A stretch of DNA of 64,000 nt, taken from assembly GCA_027627225.1 (NCBI GenBank), contig CM051024.1:78828504-78892503 (forward strand), in the 5' to 3' direction. Positions within the stretch are counted from its first letter, which is position 1. Every line of letters starts with the position of its first letter. The position numbers and the translations under genes are program-made. The notes below the pieces were generated by a model, which was not told the origin of the DNA, made no database searches, and saw only the letters and a list, made by a program, of their open reading frames with translations. This document shows, in pieces, positions 1 to 12,688 of the stretch. Source of the stretch: Congeria kusceri (taxonomy: Eukaryota > Mollusca > Bivalvia > Myida > Dreissenidae).

Positions 1-178
1 ACTACTACTACTACTACTACTACTGTTAATACTAATACTACTAATACTACTTATACAACTACTATTACTTCTACTATTACAGGTACTATTACTACTACTA
101 GTATTACAACTAGTACTGCTACTAGTACTACTACTATTACTACTACTGGTACTATTACAACTTCTACTACTACAACCA

Positions 179-211
<33 letters not shown>

Positions 212-246
212 AACAACAACAACTACTACTACTACTACTTCTACTA

Positions 247-335
<89 letters not shown>

Positions 336-380
336 GGTACTACTTCTAGTACTACTACAATTACTACTACTATTACTACC
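1..380. repeat. (ACT)n / (AGT)n trinucleotide microsatellite, imperfect
   Basis: Nearly uninterrupted ACT triplets with scattered interruptions (GTT, ACA, TCT). It begins at the window edge, so its full length is unknown, and it ends immediately before the splice acceptor of exon 2 of pseudogene copy A. Copies B and C have only a short ACT-rich stretch at the matching place, so the array expanded in A. The serine-rich open frame read on the minus strand is a by-product of the triplet repeat. Confidence 0.95.
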
Positions 381-849
381 TGTTTCAGCCGCTGCGGTTC
401 TGTTCTGGTTGATTTCTGACTTCAACTCAATAGCCCGATTTTCCCGCCATAGTTATGACGAGGAAAATCCACACGCAAGAACTCCAAATGCGACGGAAAC
501 AGCGAAGCAACCGGTGTTACAGTTCACACCGAATATTTCTAGGTCTATGACAAAAGATATTGACAGTGATGTTGGTCTACATGCGTTTTATTCCTGGGTT
601 ATAAAACTCTTACAAAAGCCTCTGTTTTCTGCCGATATTTTTAAGATTCATACATACGTTAAACATGTTCCGTAAATGAATGTAAGCATCACATAACCGT
701 CCGTCTTATCTCGTAATTATTTTAAGACTCGTATAAACGTCCGCCATTGTTGCATATAATTGCATGATTCAGACAATCGTCAGTCTTTTGGTTTTGTTAA
801 TTCCATGACTCTGACAATTGTCTCGTTCTGCTGATAATCGTAAGAATAC

Positions 850-1110
850 TACCAACTTCCGCAATTTTCTTCTTATAAGTGTTATATTCATAAAAACGTC
901 CACCATTTTCTAAATATAAGTGCTAGAATCATACAAACGTTCACCATTTTATTAATATAAGTGCTAGAATCATACAGACGTCCACCCTTTACTTCTTATA
1001 AGTGTTAAATTCATACAACCATCAAAACTTTTCTTCTTATAAGTGCTAGAATCATACAGACGTCCACCTTTTCTTCTTATAAGTGTTACATTCTTGTCTG
1101 CATACTGGAG
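850..1110. repeat. Degenerate tandem repeat in intron 2 of copy A (gtgctagaatcata family)
   Basis: Recurrent segments of the type AAGTGCTAGAATCATACA followed by CGTCCACC and a T-rich tail. They are the counterpart of the in-frame 87-bp array in intron 2 of copies B (about 20.46-20.79 kb) and C (about 57.39-57.72 kb), but with shorter, less regular spacing. Confidence 0.75.
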
Positions 1111-2159
1111 ACAATGGTAATAATTATGAAAAACTTCTGCCTTTATGAACGCAACACGTAAATATTTCCCCACTCTAAGCCAATTGTCTTCGTTTAACAG
1201 CGGTCAGTCAATCTCATATTGTATTAGTAAATGTGGCTGAGGAATTAAAGCACTAATCCAATAGCAAAACACATTCTTTATTTTACCTGCTTTCTCAGTG
1301 ACGTGAATATTTTGACGAGTGAATGTGCACTATACAGTGTGTAAGTGTTTAAATAATTATAATTAATCTTTTTTTTAATCAATGTTAACAAGCAGATGAC
1401 AATCTGTACAATTATGGGCTCTGAGTTCATGATATAGAAAGACTGATGAACACTATAGGTAAATTATTAAGTGCATTTAAAATGATAAGCATCGAACTTA
1501 AGTTACATCTACAGAAAACAAACTTCTATATAATAATAATCGATTGAGGTACTATACAATTAATAAATAAGTTGAACACTTTGCACACATTTTAGCTACG
1601 GTTTGATTCACAGTTCACCATGTGGATAAAACACGGACGACTACCAAAACAATTCTGTTTTAAGCATGTTGTCATTTCCACATTAAGCAACTTTTAGTTT
1701 ATGTAATATAACGGGGCTTAACTTCCATCTCTATTTTCATAGTATTTCGTAACCTTCTTCCAGGTGTTCAGAGACTAACACCCATAGTGTACAGTGAACC
1801 TTGCAGAGAAACCATCAACGACTCACGTCTCACCACGTTATTCCACGACTATGACAAAGTGCAGCACTACATAACTGGTATATATGAAGCATTTTGTTAA
1901 TAACAAAATTCAACCTTGACTGTCATTTCAACTCCATGAACATCTTAAGTAATATTTATCTTTAACCTTAAATCCACATTTTATATAACTTTTTATCTCG
2001 TGTGTACAATAGATTGTGCTTACTGCGTAATAATTATTACCTATGGTATAAGTGTTTGTTCATATAAACATAAAATATTCACACATGTATACACATGTAT
2101 ACAGTTTTTAAAATATAACATTATGAAGATTTTAACATATACTGAACGACATTGTAGAA

Positions 2160-2650
2160 CACAACTACTAGTATCTTTAAAGCGGATGGCGAATTTGAAA
2201 ACTTCTAGTATCTTTAAAGCTGATGATGAATATAATACTACTAGTATCTTTTAAGCGGTGACGAATATTAAAACAACTAGTACCTTTGAAATGGTGACGA
2301 ATATGAAACCTACTAGTATCTTTAAAGCTGGTGATGAATGTGAAAAATACTAGTATATTTAACGCTGGTGACGCTGGTGACGAATATGAAACTACTAGCA
2401 TCTTGGATGCTGGTGACGATTATGAAAACTACTAGTATCTTTAACGCTGGTGACGAATGTGAAAACTACTAGTATCTTTAAAGCTGGTGATGAATATGCA
2501 AACAACTAGTATCTTTAAAGCTGGTGACGAATATGAAAACTATTAGTATCTTTACAGCTGGTGACAAATATGAAAACTACTAGTATCTTTAAAGCTGATG
2601 ACGAATATGAAAACTACTAGTACCTTTAAAGCTGGTGACGAATATGAACC
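2160..2650. repeat. Minisatellite, unit about 37 bp, roughly 13 copies
   Basis: Tandem units built on ACTAGTATCTTTAAAGCTGG followed by TGACGAATATGAAA. The core ACTAGTA(T/C)CTTTAAAGC recurs from 2168 to 2636 with single-base variants. It lies in intron 3 of pseudogene A and is not seen at the matching place in copies B or C, so it arose or expanded in A. Confidence 0.9.
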
Positions 2651-3599
2651 TTATTCATTGTGCTTAGAATAATAGTTATCCCAACTTGCTGATTAATATC
2701 TTTTATTTTGGAAATATATGGCATATTTTAGTTCATGTTAAATAGTGGTTTCTTTGACTGTGAATTTCGATGTGTCATTCTAATTAATATTTACCTTAAT
2801 TTGCAGTAAATTTAATTCATAAAACATTAACATGTGTAAAATTGTAAAATCAAAAATGAAACGAACACAAACCTGTTATATATCACAGCATATCCCAGTC
2901 GGTCTCCGGTTAGTTTTGTGTCACTAACATTCAAACTCCTCCTTAGTCATTGTTGAAGATTTTCTTTTCCATGTATCGATAATCACAAATACATGACGAG
3001 CTTTACCACACGCTCTTTTGTGTAAAATAGGTAAACCGTTAAACACGTGATATCCAAGAACAATGTTTGGATAAACTATTAGATTGATTCGAAATGATTG
3101 ACATGTGTGGAAACGTCTAAAACACCTTGACGAGCTTACTTATCAATGTATTTATATTGTGATAATTCTTTTTGCACTTTTCCTAACCCCTATTTCACGT
3201 TGAGTTTATTTCCAGACTTATTCGGGAACGTGTCGGGTGTTAACTCGCTACCAAAGGACGCTGATCCCGTGTTTATAACTGGTGTTTCGTCCAATCACTT
3301 CCAAGAGTCACTGAAGATGTTCACGAATTTCAACTCGGTTGTGCGGAAAATGAAACCAAACTTAAAAATGATCTTTTATGACTTTGGCTTAGCGACTGGC
3401 CAACCAGAAAAAGTAAGACAATCCTCAGAATATAAAGATTAGATATGTTATACATGATAACAAAAATTGCTTATCGTATGCAGGACAGAACACAGTAAAA
3501 TGTTATGTATATTTCATTGATATATGTGTCATCTCAGTGTTCCATCAATTCAATTTGATTTTGAGGGTTTGTGTAAAATTTATGTTTTCGCGGAAATGA

Positions 3600-4020
3600 A
3601 ACTACCTGCCAGAAGGCCAACTAGCTTATGCCATGGCGGTTCTTCCATCATGCGTGCGTACGTATGTAAACGTTTTCTTTAAACGACATTTCCTCTGAAA
3701 CCGTTAGCAGACTTCACAGAAATGTGCCTTGTGTGGTCCTCTGCCGAAGTTGCTCTAACGGTTCCTTTCCGCACCATGAGACATAGCTGTAAATAGAACA
3801 CTCTTAACAACATTTCATCCTAAAGCCAGAATTTCACACAATTTAATAGGGATGTTTCTTTGGTGGTTCTCTGCTAAAGTTGCTCAAAAAGTCCGTTGAA
3901 TGAAATGCCATTTCATTTATATGGCTATATTGAAAACTTTGAAAACCTTCTTGTCAGAAACTTGCCATAAACTACTAGTTGGATTTCGAAATAACATCAC
4001 AAAAATGTGTCACTGCTTAC
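3600..4020. repeat. Probable dispersed repeat in intron 4 of copy A
   Basis: Contains a 'cttatgccatggcggttc' block and two degenerate units with 'tggtcctctgccgaagttgctc' versus 'tggttctctgctaaagttgctc' about 135 bp apart. It has no counterpart in the same intron of B or C. I recognise it only as repeat-like, with no coding content. Confidence 0.45.
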
Positions 4021-5289
4021 AGTCAGGCTACTTTGGCCCTCTTGTTCTTGTTGTTGTCTTTGTAGTTAACAATTTCCTCATCTCCTTGTAGATAAAATCC
4101 GTTTGCCAATGTCAATACAGACGGTTTCCATTTGAAAGGTTCCCAGATCACGTGAAACAACTCAGTACCTATGCCTCCAAGCCGATGTAAATAATGGTAA
4201 GGCATATATAGATGCTGCGGTAGCTTTTATAGCAAACGTATAGCAAATTATGCGGCAATCACAAAAAGCAACATTTCTTTAATGAATTATTGAATGAAAA
4301 TAAAATGCATGAGATAATGTTTTACCTTTAAATGACCAATTTCCGCAGTAGTTTTGAGTTATATATAGTACAGCGATTCAACTGCATTAGGTGTTATTAC
4401 TGTGTTATTTTTAATGAACAAACGCGACGTTTTGGTGTCATTATGTTTATGGTCTTTTCATTCGGCATCAGACTACTTGTTATCCATCTAGTTCCAAATT
4501 TCTAGCATGTGTTCATCAGAGGCTTTATTTTTTGTTGAAATGTGTAAGGTCCGCGTCAATTTTACCGAACTTGCTTTCATGGCAAATGATTCCAAATTTG
4601 AAGACCAGCAGCTGGAATTTGTAGATCTAAGACTAACTTTTGAATGTTCATACATGCATACATTTATGTTGTTTTAATCCAAATGGTATTGAAGGAATAC
4701 CCGATGGCCATGTGGATGGATTCATCGATACGTTTTAAACAAACAAACATATCGCGACTGTTCGACATGGCTCGAAAATTGAATGTCATCTGTGTGGCTT
4801 GTGGCGGTTCAGGCGCTCTCAGAACACTTCCGATGACGTTCAAATATTTCGGCGAGCAGCCGTGAACCTTCCGAAATCTGTCAGAAATTCAATCTGGATC
4901 ACACGAACAACTCCATTTGTTGTGGAGAACATACTAAAGCCGTGGGTTGCATGCGCCCTTTTGGTTGACTGAATGGCGCACATGACGGACCTAGCAAGTA
5001 TTTATGTTGTGGTCGGCATGAAAATGTCTATGGCGATTGCCAAAGATTTGATCAATCCGTATGGGGAATACTGCTATATCGCGCATACGGCTATGATGTA
5101 TTCAAACACATGCAAAAATTTTGAGGAGATTTTGCGTATCTATCACGGTGAATGCAATATACTATAAGCGAAACATTAGTGTTAAATAAGTGGCGAATGT
5201 GTTGTTGAGCCCAGCTTGATTGATTGTCTTGGATGACAAATAACATTATTGTCATACCTGCATCATGAAATTTTGCATTAAATTTGATT

Positions 5290-5378
5290 TGGGTTAGTTT
5301 TCTTGAATGCGGTGGTCCGGTGGTGCTGATGTGGTCCGGTGGTGCTAAGATGGTCTGGTGGTGCTGAGGTGGTTTGAT
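5290..5378. repeat. Short minisatellite, unit about 18 bp
   Basis: Four to five tandem units of GTGGTCCGGTGGTGCTGA with few changes, just downstream of pseudogene A. Confidence 0.85.
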
Positions 5379-6580
5379 GTTCATGAAACTGAAACATGTG
5401 TTGATACACTAACATATAGCCAAGATTCACGTAAGGCGAATTAGTTATAAAGTTTACATATGTATTTACCGGAGAGGAGATAGTTTAGGCCCATATCAAA
5501 GCCCAAATGGAGTATTTAACAAAACACAATGTTACAGAACTACTTACTCCAGGCAATATAGATACAGTCGATGAAACACTGTCGTTTGGTCTTCTCATGT
5601 TGATATAGCATAACAGTTGATAACTATACCCACAACTATAAAACCGAAACAGGTGAAAACATCCACTTATCACTTGAAATCGGTCTTGTCATTTTAACCA
5701 GGTCTTGTATTATTAGAAGGCTAACACCTGAAACACTGCTGATGCTCGCAGTATAAGCAATATAACATACGCTGTACATTTTACGGTCTAAACTCGATAT
5801 ATTATCTTCCTAAACATACAGTTTTAAGTTTTCAGTGAATATACAGGAAATTATTCCTCATAACAATTGTTATTAATTGGACCACAACAACACCACTGGA
5901 CCACATCATTTAAATCAATCACGGAAAACAAACCAAAATCAAAACTAATGCAAAGTTTCTTAATGCATATATGGCAAGAATGCTATTTGTTATCAATGGC
6001 AATTGTTGCACACGCGAGTAATCAAATCGGTAAATATGCCTGTGCATAAAAGTTTTTATAATTATTTAATAAGATAAAAATACTACAGCCTTCATGTTTG
6101 TTAATTATTTAATGAAACTTCGACCGAGTGTATTTTTTACCATTACTGCTGGTTATGACATTCGCCGATTTCCAAAAAAAAAGTACCGTTTATAGGAAAA
6201 AAACATACAAAAGCGGAAGTCATGCTTACTGCTTACAATATTTTTATTCGACCGGACCTCGAAAGTCACCTAACCGTGATGTAGCAGATTATACCGCCGG
6301 TATATGTTTAACCCCTGCTCAAAAACTGTTTTTATATACAATTAGGTGCGTCGGCATAGGGAAAGGAGCTCTACCCAAAGAGCAGAGTATGTCTATGTAG
6401 TTAGCGTACATTTACACAGTTAGTGTAAACGGTATTTTTTAAGAGATGCAGATTTATGTTAAACATTATATTCAATATAGCCCGCGCATTTGCCAATCAC
6501 AGGAAATATTCTTATTATGCCCCAGTAAAAAAGCGACATATAATCATTCAATAAATATTGTCAAACAATTATATTGACGT
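5379..6580. other. No recognisable gene or repeat
   Basis: AT-rich sequence between pseudogene A and a SINE. A 90-codon open frame at 6128-6400 has no recognisable domain, no duplicate elsewhere in the window and no splice context that I can support, so I treat it as chance. Confidence 0.5.
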
Positions 6581-6594
6581 GTGTGGGTGATACT

Positions 6595-6905
6595 GAATCT
6601 TTATAGTAGAGCGCTGGACTACAAATTAGAGGATCGCAGGTTCGATTCCCAGCCCGGCTACATAACTGGTGTGGGGATTGGCCATGAAAGTATTTCTAAT
6701 GCCATTCGCCCCATACCTCTGATTCAAGTATGGATGTTGGCGCTTCTTTTAATTGAATTAAAACATATTTGGAAGATACAAAGCAATTAAAAATATAAAA
6801 ATTAACTAACTTCAAACTTACTAAAACATGATTGATTTTTAACCTATATAATTTTGATGTTGGCGTTTCTTTTAAATAAGTATAAAACATCTTGAACATA
6901 AATAC
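6595..6905 (+). mobile_element. tRNA-derived SINE
   Basis: A pol III A-box-like segment (TAGTAGAGCGCTGGAC, about 6604) and a B box (GGTTCGATTCC, about 6640) are spaced as in a tRNA, followed by a non-tRNA body. The body ends in two related stretches with 'gatgttggcg(c/t)ttctttt' (about 6732 and 6857), which suggests internal duplication or two nested ends. The tRNA fold is incomplete, so this is a SINE rather than a functional tRNA gene. Confidence 0.65.
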
Positions 6906-7143
6906 AAAGCTATTACATTACATGTATTGAGGTCTATTGTTTCTTAGTATAAGACACCATTTATATACAATTTTAGAAGTACAACTCATTCAGCTGATTT
7001 CAGCAGCTTCATCATGCTGAAGTATGATTCCTTTGTTTAATTAAATAACGTTCAATTGATTAATGCACATTATGTTTTATTTTTTATTCTCAGAAATCTA
7101 GGAATCAATTTAATTATATCTATTTAAGGACGATTCTTGCAAA

Positions 7144-7666
7144 TTAAAGGGACTATGTCATCGAAAAGGGCCTCAAGGGGGCAATTTCTTAAAAAGTTCT
7201 GAAATTCAGATATTAAAACCTACATACAATAATGGTGAAAACAGGGTATATATAATAAAGAAAGAGTGCACGCATTCTAAGATAAAAATCAATTTATGAT
7301 ATGAGACTTGTTCGTTTGGCCCATTTCATGTTTACATTTTGACGTCATAATTGTGAGTATTTTCTTTAACCATAGTTTACACTCTACTTCTTACCAAGCA
7401 TGATAGCGCAGGTGGTTCAAGCGCTGTCCAATTTTATTTTTTCGTATGACCCTGGAGTAAAGCAGTATGTCGTGAGTTCGACCACTCCTTGGGGTTTTAT
7501 TTGCGCAGACTTTTTTTGCTAATTTGTTTTTATCAAATATCTTATTTTGTATTATATTATATTTTATTTATGTCATGCACATGCCTTTATAAAGCGCATA
7601 TAAATCGTATAATATAATTTATAGTGTAATATAAATCAAATTTTTTCGACCACATAGGCCCTTTAA
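7144..7666 (+). mobile_element. TTAA-flanked MITE with tRNA-like core, copy 1
   Basis: Starts TTAAAGGGACTATGTCATCG and ends with the inverse (CATAGGCCCTTTAA). Inside, about 7403-7490, is a tRNA-like A box (TAGCGCAGGTGGTTCAAGC) and a B-box-like GTGAGTTCGACC. About 520 bp, non-coding. Five copies occur in this window; the TTAA at both ends suggests a TTAA-targeting transposase such as piggyBac or Kolobok (inference). Confidence 0.8.
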
Positions 7667-10289
7667 CATTGCAATGTAACTTGTCAGTAACAATTTATTC
7701 TGCTTGCCTACGGGCTATAGGTTACAATATACTAATTGCAATCCTTATGTAATTTAATGTAAAAGCGATAACATTAACCAAAAATAAATGCAACATTTTG
7801 CACATAGGGACCCTCATAACCATACATTTTCTTAAAGCGCATTCTAAGCTAAATTGATTTCAGCAATAAAAAGGGTATGTCATGTGTTATGTAAGAAATA
7901 ACTCGACACTCAACAAAGTTGACTGTTTTATCACCATCGTTTTAGCGGCTACTTTCTAGTTGAATGTAATCCGCCTCAGCGCAAGTGTCATACTGTAGTC
8001 TCCAATTTTAAAACATATCAGTGATTTATTTGAGCATGCCAATTTTTACTCTACCAACATCTCCAAAAAAAGAATATCAAAGCAAGTGTCTAACCTAAAA
8101 ACATGTCTTCGAGTTAAACTTGTTGATTTATTTAGAGAATACAGCCCTACATCTCTTATTTATTTAGAGTATTGTGACCTATATTTTATTACCCCTTATC
8201 AATTGAAAGCAATAAAACATCGGAAGACGACGCCGGGTTTCGGCAAGGATCGGCTGCAATCGCCGAAGCGGCTAAGCGCATTATTGGATTTTCAATAGCG
8301 AACCAGAGTGGCGGTTATTCTTCCATACAGTATGATTTATTGAAATATTCGCTCTTATGATTCTCTGGACGCTAATTGATGCATGTGTATTATAATGTTA
8401 GCTATACACCGGCAGCTAAACGCGCGCAATTTTAAAATGATCGTGAGTGTGTTGAACTCTTTAGAATCAATTGTTATTTGTAGAGCGTGCCGCTAGGCTC
8501 AACAAACTAGTGGATTAATTCTGGGAATGAATATAATATTCTGTTCATGGCATACAATGAGAAAATATGTTCATACTTATCCTCAGTTCTATAGTGTATA
8601 TTGATAATATGTGTATAACTTTATTTTAATCGCTTAATATGTAAACAATTATGTACATTTTAATCCCCAAAAGTATGCAACAGTTGTTGGTATATATCAA
8701 ACCATTATTGTATGTTTGCATTCCCTAAAATTAGGAAATTTGCGCAATTTTTTTTTTCTATTGGCATTCAATATTCCCGCTGCATAATTATCGCAAGAAA
8801 TCTAGGTCAAAAGTGATCTTAGACAGCTACGCCCAAAACAACCATATATGAAGTAACATATATAATAATTTACATGTATATATAATTGTATGTTAGGGGG
8901 CGTAAGCTATTATTTAGTATTTGAGTATTGTATGCCATTCGGATCTCGTCTTAGTTACATTGTTTTGCATACTAATGCTGAAAGTTTAAATTACATTCCT
9001 TATTTGCACAATTCCCACAGACGCTGATTATCTTATTTCAAGATATTTATTGTTTTAAATAGCAAAACCTGGAAAGGTTGCGAATGCGCGAATGTACACA
9101 AATCAATTGCTACACATTGTGTAGACAATGCACGTTAACCCGACTTACCCGTGCACCACCGTGAATCAGGTTCCCTAAGATCGGATTATCGTGAGGCCAA
9201 TTAAATATAGCCTTGTGTTTTTGTATGAGGTATTCAGCTTTGCGTATCAGGTATTCATCTAATGCATGTCTTCATTATATAAGTATAATAAATCCATAAT
9301 AAATTGTAGTGTATTAACATATTATACAGTATCATATTGCCTCACATTTTTAATAAAAGTTAAATATATAATTTATTTAATTTTTTGTTTTGTTACGATA
9401 ACTCTCGTATTTGCTCGTATTAAAAAAATCAAAATTGCAGTATAAGTGCGTCAAAATCAATTCAGTTTTCTTTTCTCAGGCACTTATTTACAAACTAGAG
9501 GTAAGGGAAAACAATTGAAAATGGTTCCGAGTTTTCACCATACTAGTATACATGTGCATGTTTTTCTGGTATGCCATATAGACCATGTTTAAGGTAACTT
9601 CCGTCGATGCTTGAATTTAAAAGTCATTTCTCGAAATTAAATACGAATGTTAATTTATAAGAATGTTCTAATATATGTAGGTGCGACACGGGACAAACAG
9701 AATCATCTCTTAAAAAAAAAGTAAAAACTATTTAAAAACTTTTGATATGTTATCTTCCATCTAGTAGTCATTTTCTAAAATTCATGTAACACCCTTTTCT
9801 GCTCAGAAAAACTTATTAATTTAATATTCATGGCATAATTATGCTTCCTCAATTGTATCTTTATACATTGTCAAATATCAATTATTCTATTAGGTTCTTT
9901 CATACGAAACAAACCTTTTTACACCTGTGGTCTGAGTTGTAGCCGTGTTCTATAATAAACTCGCTACGCTAGATTTAACACAACACGGCTATTCAAGGTC
10001 TTTCGAAAGTAGTGTTGTTTTTGCAACTCCGTCAAACAATGATGTCCAAGCTTTCTGATTGGCTAAAATCATCTATCCGTAAATTGCCCTAAAATACATG
10101 CACATATCTACAATGGGTGTGCTCCAGAATTCGATTCAAAACGCATCGTAAAGGTATGAATTCATATATGATATTTTATACAAGTAGCTACACGTGTGCA
10201 CTAATTAAAGCATTTATATCTTTGGTCTGTGGAGTAATAAAAGAGGTAAATAAATTGTATTTATTAGAAACACAGTTATATATAGACTG
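7667..10289. other. No gene recognised; AT-rich intergenic sequence
   Basis: No domain, tandem array or splice-supported exon was found. A 70-codon open frame at 8086-8298 ends in a small GC-richer patch (8222-8290) unlike its surroundings, possibly a fragment of something inserted, but nothing identifies it. Confidence 0.45.
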
Positions 10290-10732
10290 GGACATTTTTA
10301 GCTCGACTATTCGAAGAATAGGTGAGCTTTCCTACTACCCCCGGCGTCGGCGTCAGCGTCGGCGTCCGCGTCCGCATCTGAATTTGGTTGAAGTTTGTAT
10401 TCAAAAGTCTTGTAACTTCAAAACTACAGAAGTTATTCAATTGAAACTTCGATTATGCCTTTGTCATCAACTCCAGTGTCAGGGGCAACATTCCTCATCA
10501 AACTGTTTTGTATTTTGACAGAAATATAGCCCTTTTTCACTTAGATTTTCTGGTTAAAATTTATATTCAAAAGTTTTGTTACTTCAAAACTACATAAGTT
10601 ATTTACTTGAAACTTGTAACAAACACTTGTCATCAACTCCAATATCAAGGGCACCATTCCGAATAACTCTGTTTTGTATTTTGACAGAGTTATGCCCCTT
10701 TTTCACATAGATTTGTTCTTAAAGTTTATATC
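10290..10732 (+). repeat. Dispersed repeat with CGTCGG-rich head and two body units
   Basis: Begins 'ctcgactattcgaagaatagg', passes through a GC-rich (CGGCGT)n-like run at about 10340-10375, then two copies of a body of about 170 bp containing 'aagt(c/t)ttgt(a/t)acttcaaaactaca' and 'tttgtattttgacag' (about 10400-10545 and 10560-10715). The open frame at 10117-10518 reads through it and is not a gene. The layout looks like a dispersed repeat; the tandem body is seen directly. Confidence 0.65.
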
Positions 10733-11951
10733 ACACAAAAAACAACAATGGGTACATCTTTAGTATTTTTAATTACAGCGATATATACAGTGTACATGTT
10801 CTTCGATTTTACCCAGTAAATCTAAGCGTCCTATTATTCTGTAAAATGTGAGACACCATACTTCACACAACCGTTTTGTCACAGTTTTGTTTCATTACAA
10901 AGCGATTAATATAAAGAGACACGTATAGTTGTTTTAATTTTAATGAGATCATTTTCATAAATAATCATTTTGAACGTATAATGTAAGTTTTCCACGTTAT
11001 GGCATTTGAGGGCAACATTAAAATTCAAATGAATCAACATGATTTCGATCCAACTCTTTTCACTTAGTAAATAGTACTAAATGCGAGTCAAAAACACAAC
11101 ACTGTAAGCTATAGCGAGAAGCTTCTTAGACAAATTGTTAGCCCACATATATTGTGGCTTATCCAGTTATAATTTCAATTGTTTTAAATTTTGCATTAAC
11201 GATTGTAGGCATAGACAGGCATACAAATTACCCTTTTCAGAAGATATTAAAACTTAATATTTGATACTTAGTTACTTAGTTACCCAAGTAATTAATAGAA
11301 GTTTAAGGTTTAACGTTTACAGGCACAATTGCCTGGAGTTCTATACTTGTGTATAATACTTGTAAAAGCAATTTTTTGTTGAAAATTATCCCTTAAACCT
11401 GATCGAAACACACTACAACGAAAACATTGTTAGCATGTGTTTACAGTCTGAATACTGATAAGGTTGAGATATCAAGTAGACGAGCATTTCAACGTTTTCA
11501 AATTTAATGTGGTAATGCATTTGGTTAAAGGGAGTATGTCAACATAAAATCGGCTTCCTATTGCACTATCAATTATATTGTTTGATAGAAATGCGTTTAC
11601 TAAGACATGTGCAGTAAATAAATAAAAAATAATATAATAAAAAATAAGTTGTTTAATAGAAACAAATCAGCAAAAAAGTCTGAAAAACTTTAAAGCCCAG
11701 GCGAGTATCGAACTCACGAATGTGTGCACTCATTTCCCATTATAAATACCCTGTTTTAACCGTTATTACATGCCAGTATTAATATCAAAATTCCGGATAG
11801 TTTTAAGAAATTGCTTCCTCGAGGCCCTTTTGGATGACATAGTCCCTTTAAACCAGTGTTTTTTGGCGCCAGTATTAGTATATTAATGTTATTTATTTAT
11901 TAAATAGGCTTTCATTACACATTCCAATATCAGTTTTGCATCCAAGGTCAA
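10733..11951. repeat. Duplicated block, first copy (partner 47729-49151)
   Basis: Very similar to 47729-49151 in the same orientation from 'cacacaaaaa' to 'gcatccaaggtca', including the minus-strand MITE inside both. After 'aaggtca' the two diverge abruptly: here the sequence continues toward copy B, in the partner it enters a truncated LINE. No gene is recognised inside. Confidence 0.9.
11525..11851 (-). mobile_element. TTAA-flanked MITE, copy 2 (internally deleted)
   Basis: Ends TTAAAGGGAGTATGTC and GACATAGTCCCTTTAA. At about 327 bp it is shorter than its duplicate at 48549-49052: the part carrying the A box is gone, while the B-box side (GAGTATCGAACTCACGA on the plus strand) remains. Confidence 0.8.
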
Positions 11952-12688
11952 GTTTGAATTAGGTAGAACGGAAGTCCACAGGTGCCCCATTGTTTTACCT
12001 GTTTTGAATGATGTCTTATGTGTTTTATCATTTTTTATGTAATACGTTATAAATACGTTTGGTGTGGTTGTTCGGTGAAACGCGATTTAACTTAGTTGCA
12101 TGCAAAGATCTTCGAAACATAGCGGTAGTCTGCAGCACTTGGTTGCGCACTTGGTCAAAATCGAAACAATCCAGTTGCACTTTTTAAAGGAAGCATAGTT
12201 GGTCTTTATACCGTTTGCAGTTAAAGTGTCCTAACATTTGGCATACCGTTTGAGAACTGAGAACATATTACTTATTAAAACGATTATTTTTGTTGGCAAG
12301 TGCAATTTTAACATTGGTTTAGCTTTCTCTTTGTTAAATCATTTGATCAAATAAACAAACTTGCGCTTATTAGTGTTTGATACTACAGAGTTTGCATGGT
12401 ATGGAGAGACACACAATGTTTGAGTTTAATGAAGGATGGCTGCATCACACGAAATGAAGACATGTACTAGTGGCAGCAAATAAAGGGCGTAGTACTAGGA
12501 CACATTTTAAAGCAATTTTCCTCAATTAGTTGAACGTGTGTTGAAGCATGCAAAATCTGTGTTCTTTCTGAATGCAAATAAAAACAACAATACAGTACGG
12601 GACATTTTGCGGAAAGGAATTAATCTATCGAATTCAGGTGGACAAGTCATCGAAGAAAACGTATGTCCTATGCAAGATCGTACATGTG

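Larger units (their letters stand above)
389..5166 (+). pseudogene. Copy A: decayed DUF1647/glycosyltransferase-like gene, exons 2-6
   Basis: Same exon order as copies B and C: exon 2 at 389-556, exon 3 at 1764-1877, exon 4 at 3216-3412, exon 5 at 4092-4196, exon 6 from 4683 to about 5137. Exon 1 would lie before the window. Exons 3 and 4 are intact with good splice sites (exon 4 encodes ITGVSSNHFQESLKMF and ends in a GTAAGA donor). The rest is broken: the exon 2 donor is AT where B and C have GT; exon 5 has an in-frame TAA at 4188-4190; the exon 6 acceptor reads AA instead of AG; exon 6 has a TGA at 4863-4865 where B and C have Cys, then a short deletion that shifts the frame near 4893. The protein start MVLKEYPMAMWMDSSIRF remains recognisable. 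This is the most diverged of the three long copies. Expression of a short product cannot be excluded but a full enzyme cannot be made. Confidence 0.88.

Noticed and set aside
51..425. Poly-serine open frame on the minus strand
   Set aside because: Direct product of the ACT/AGT triplet microsatellite; no other coding signal.
6600..6660. Functional tRNA gene
   Set aside because: A and B boxes are present but a complete cloverleaf with a clear anticodon arm is not; the sequence continues into a SINE-like body.
10117..10518. 133-codon open frame with an Arg-rich stretch
   Set aside because: It runs through the CGTCGG-rich dispersed repeat; the Arg run is the repeat read in frame.
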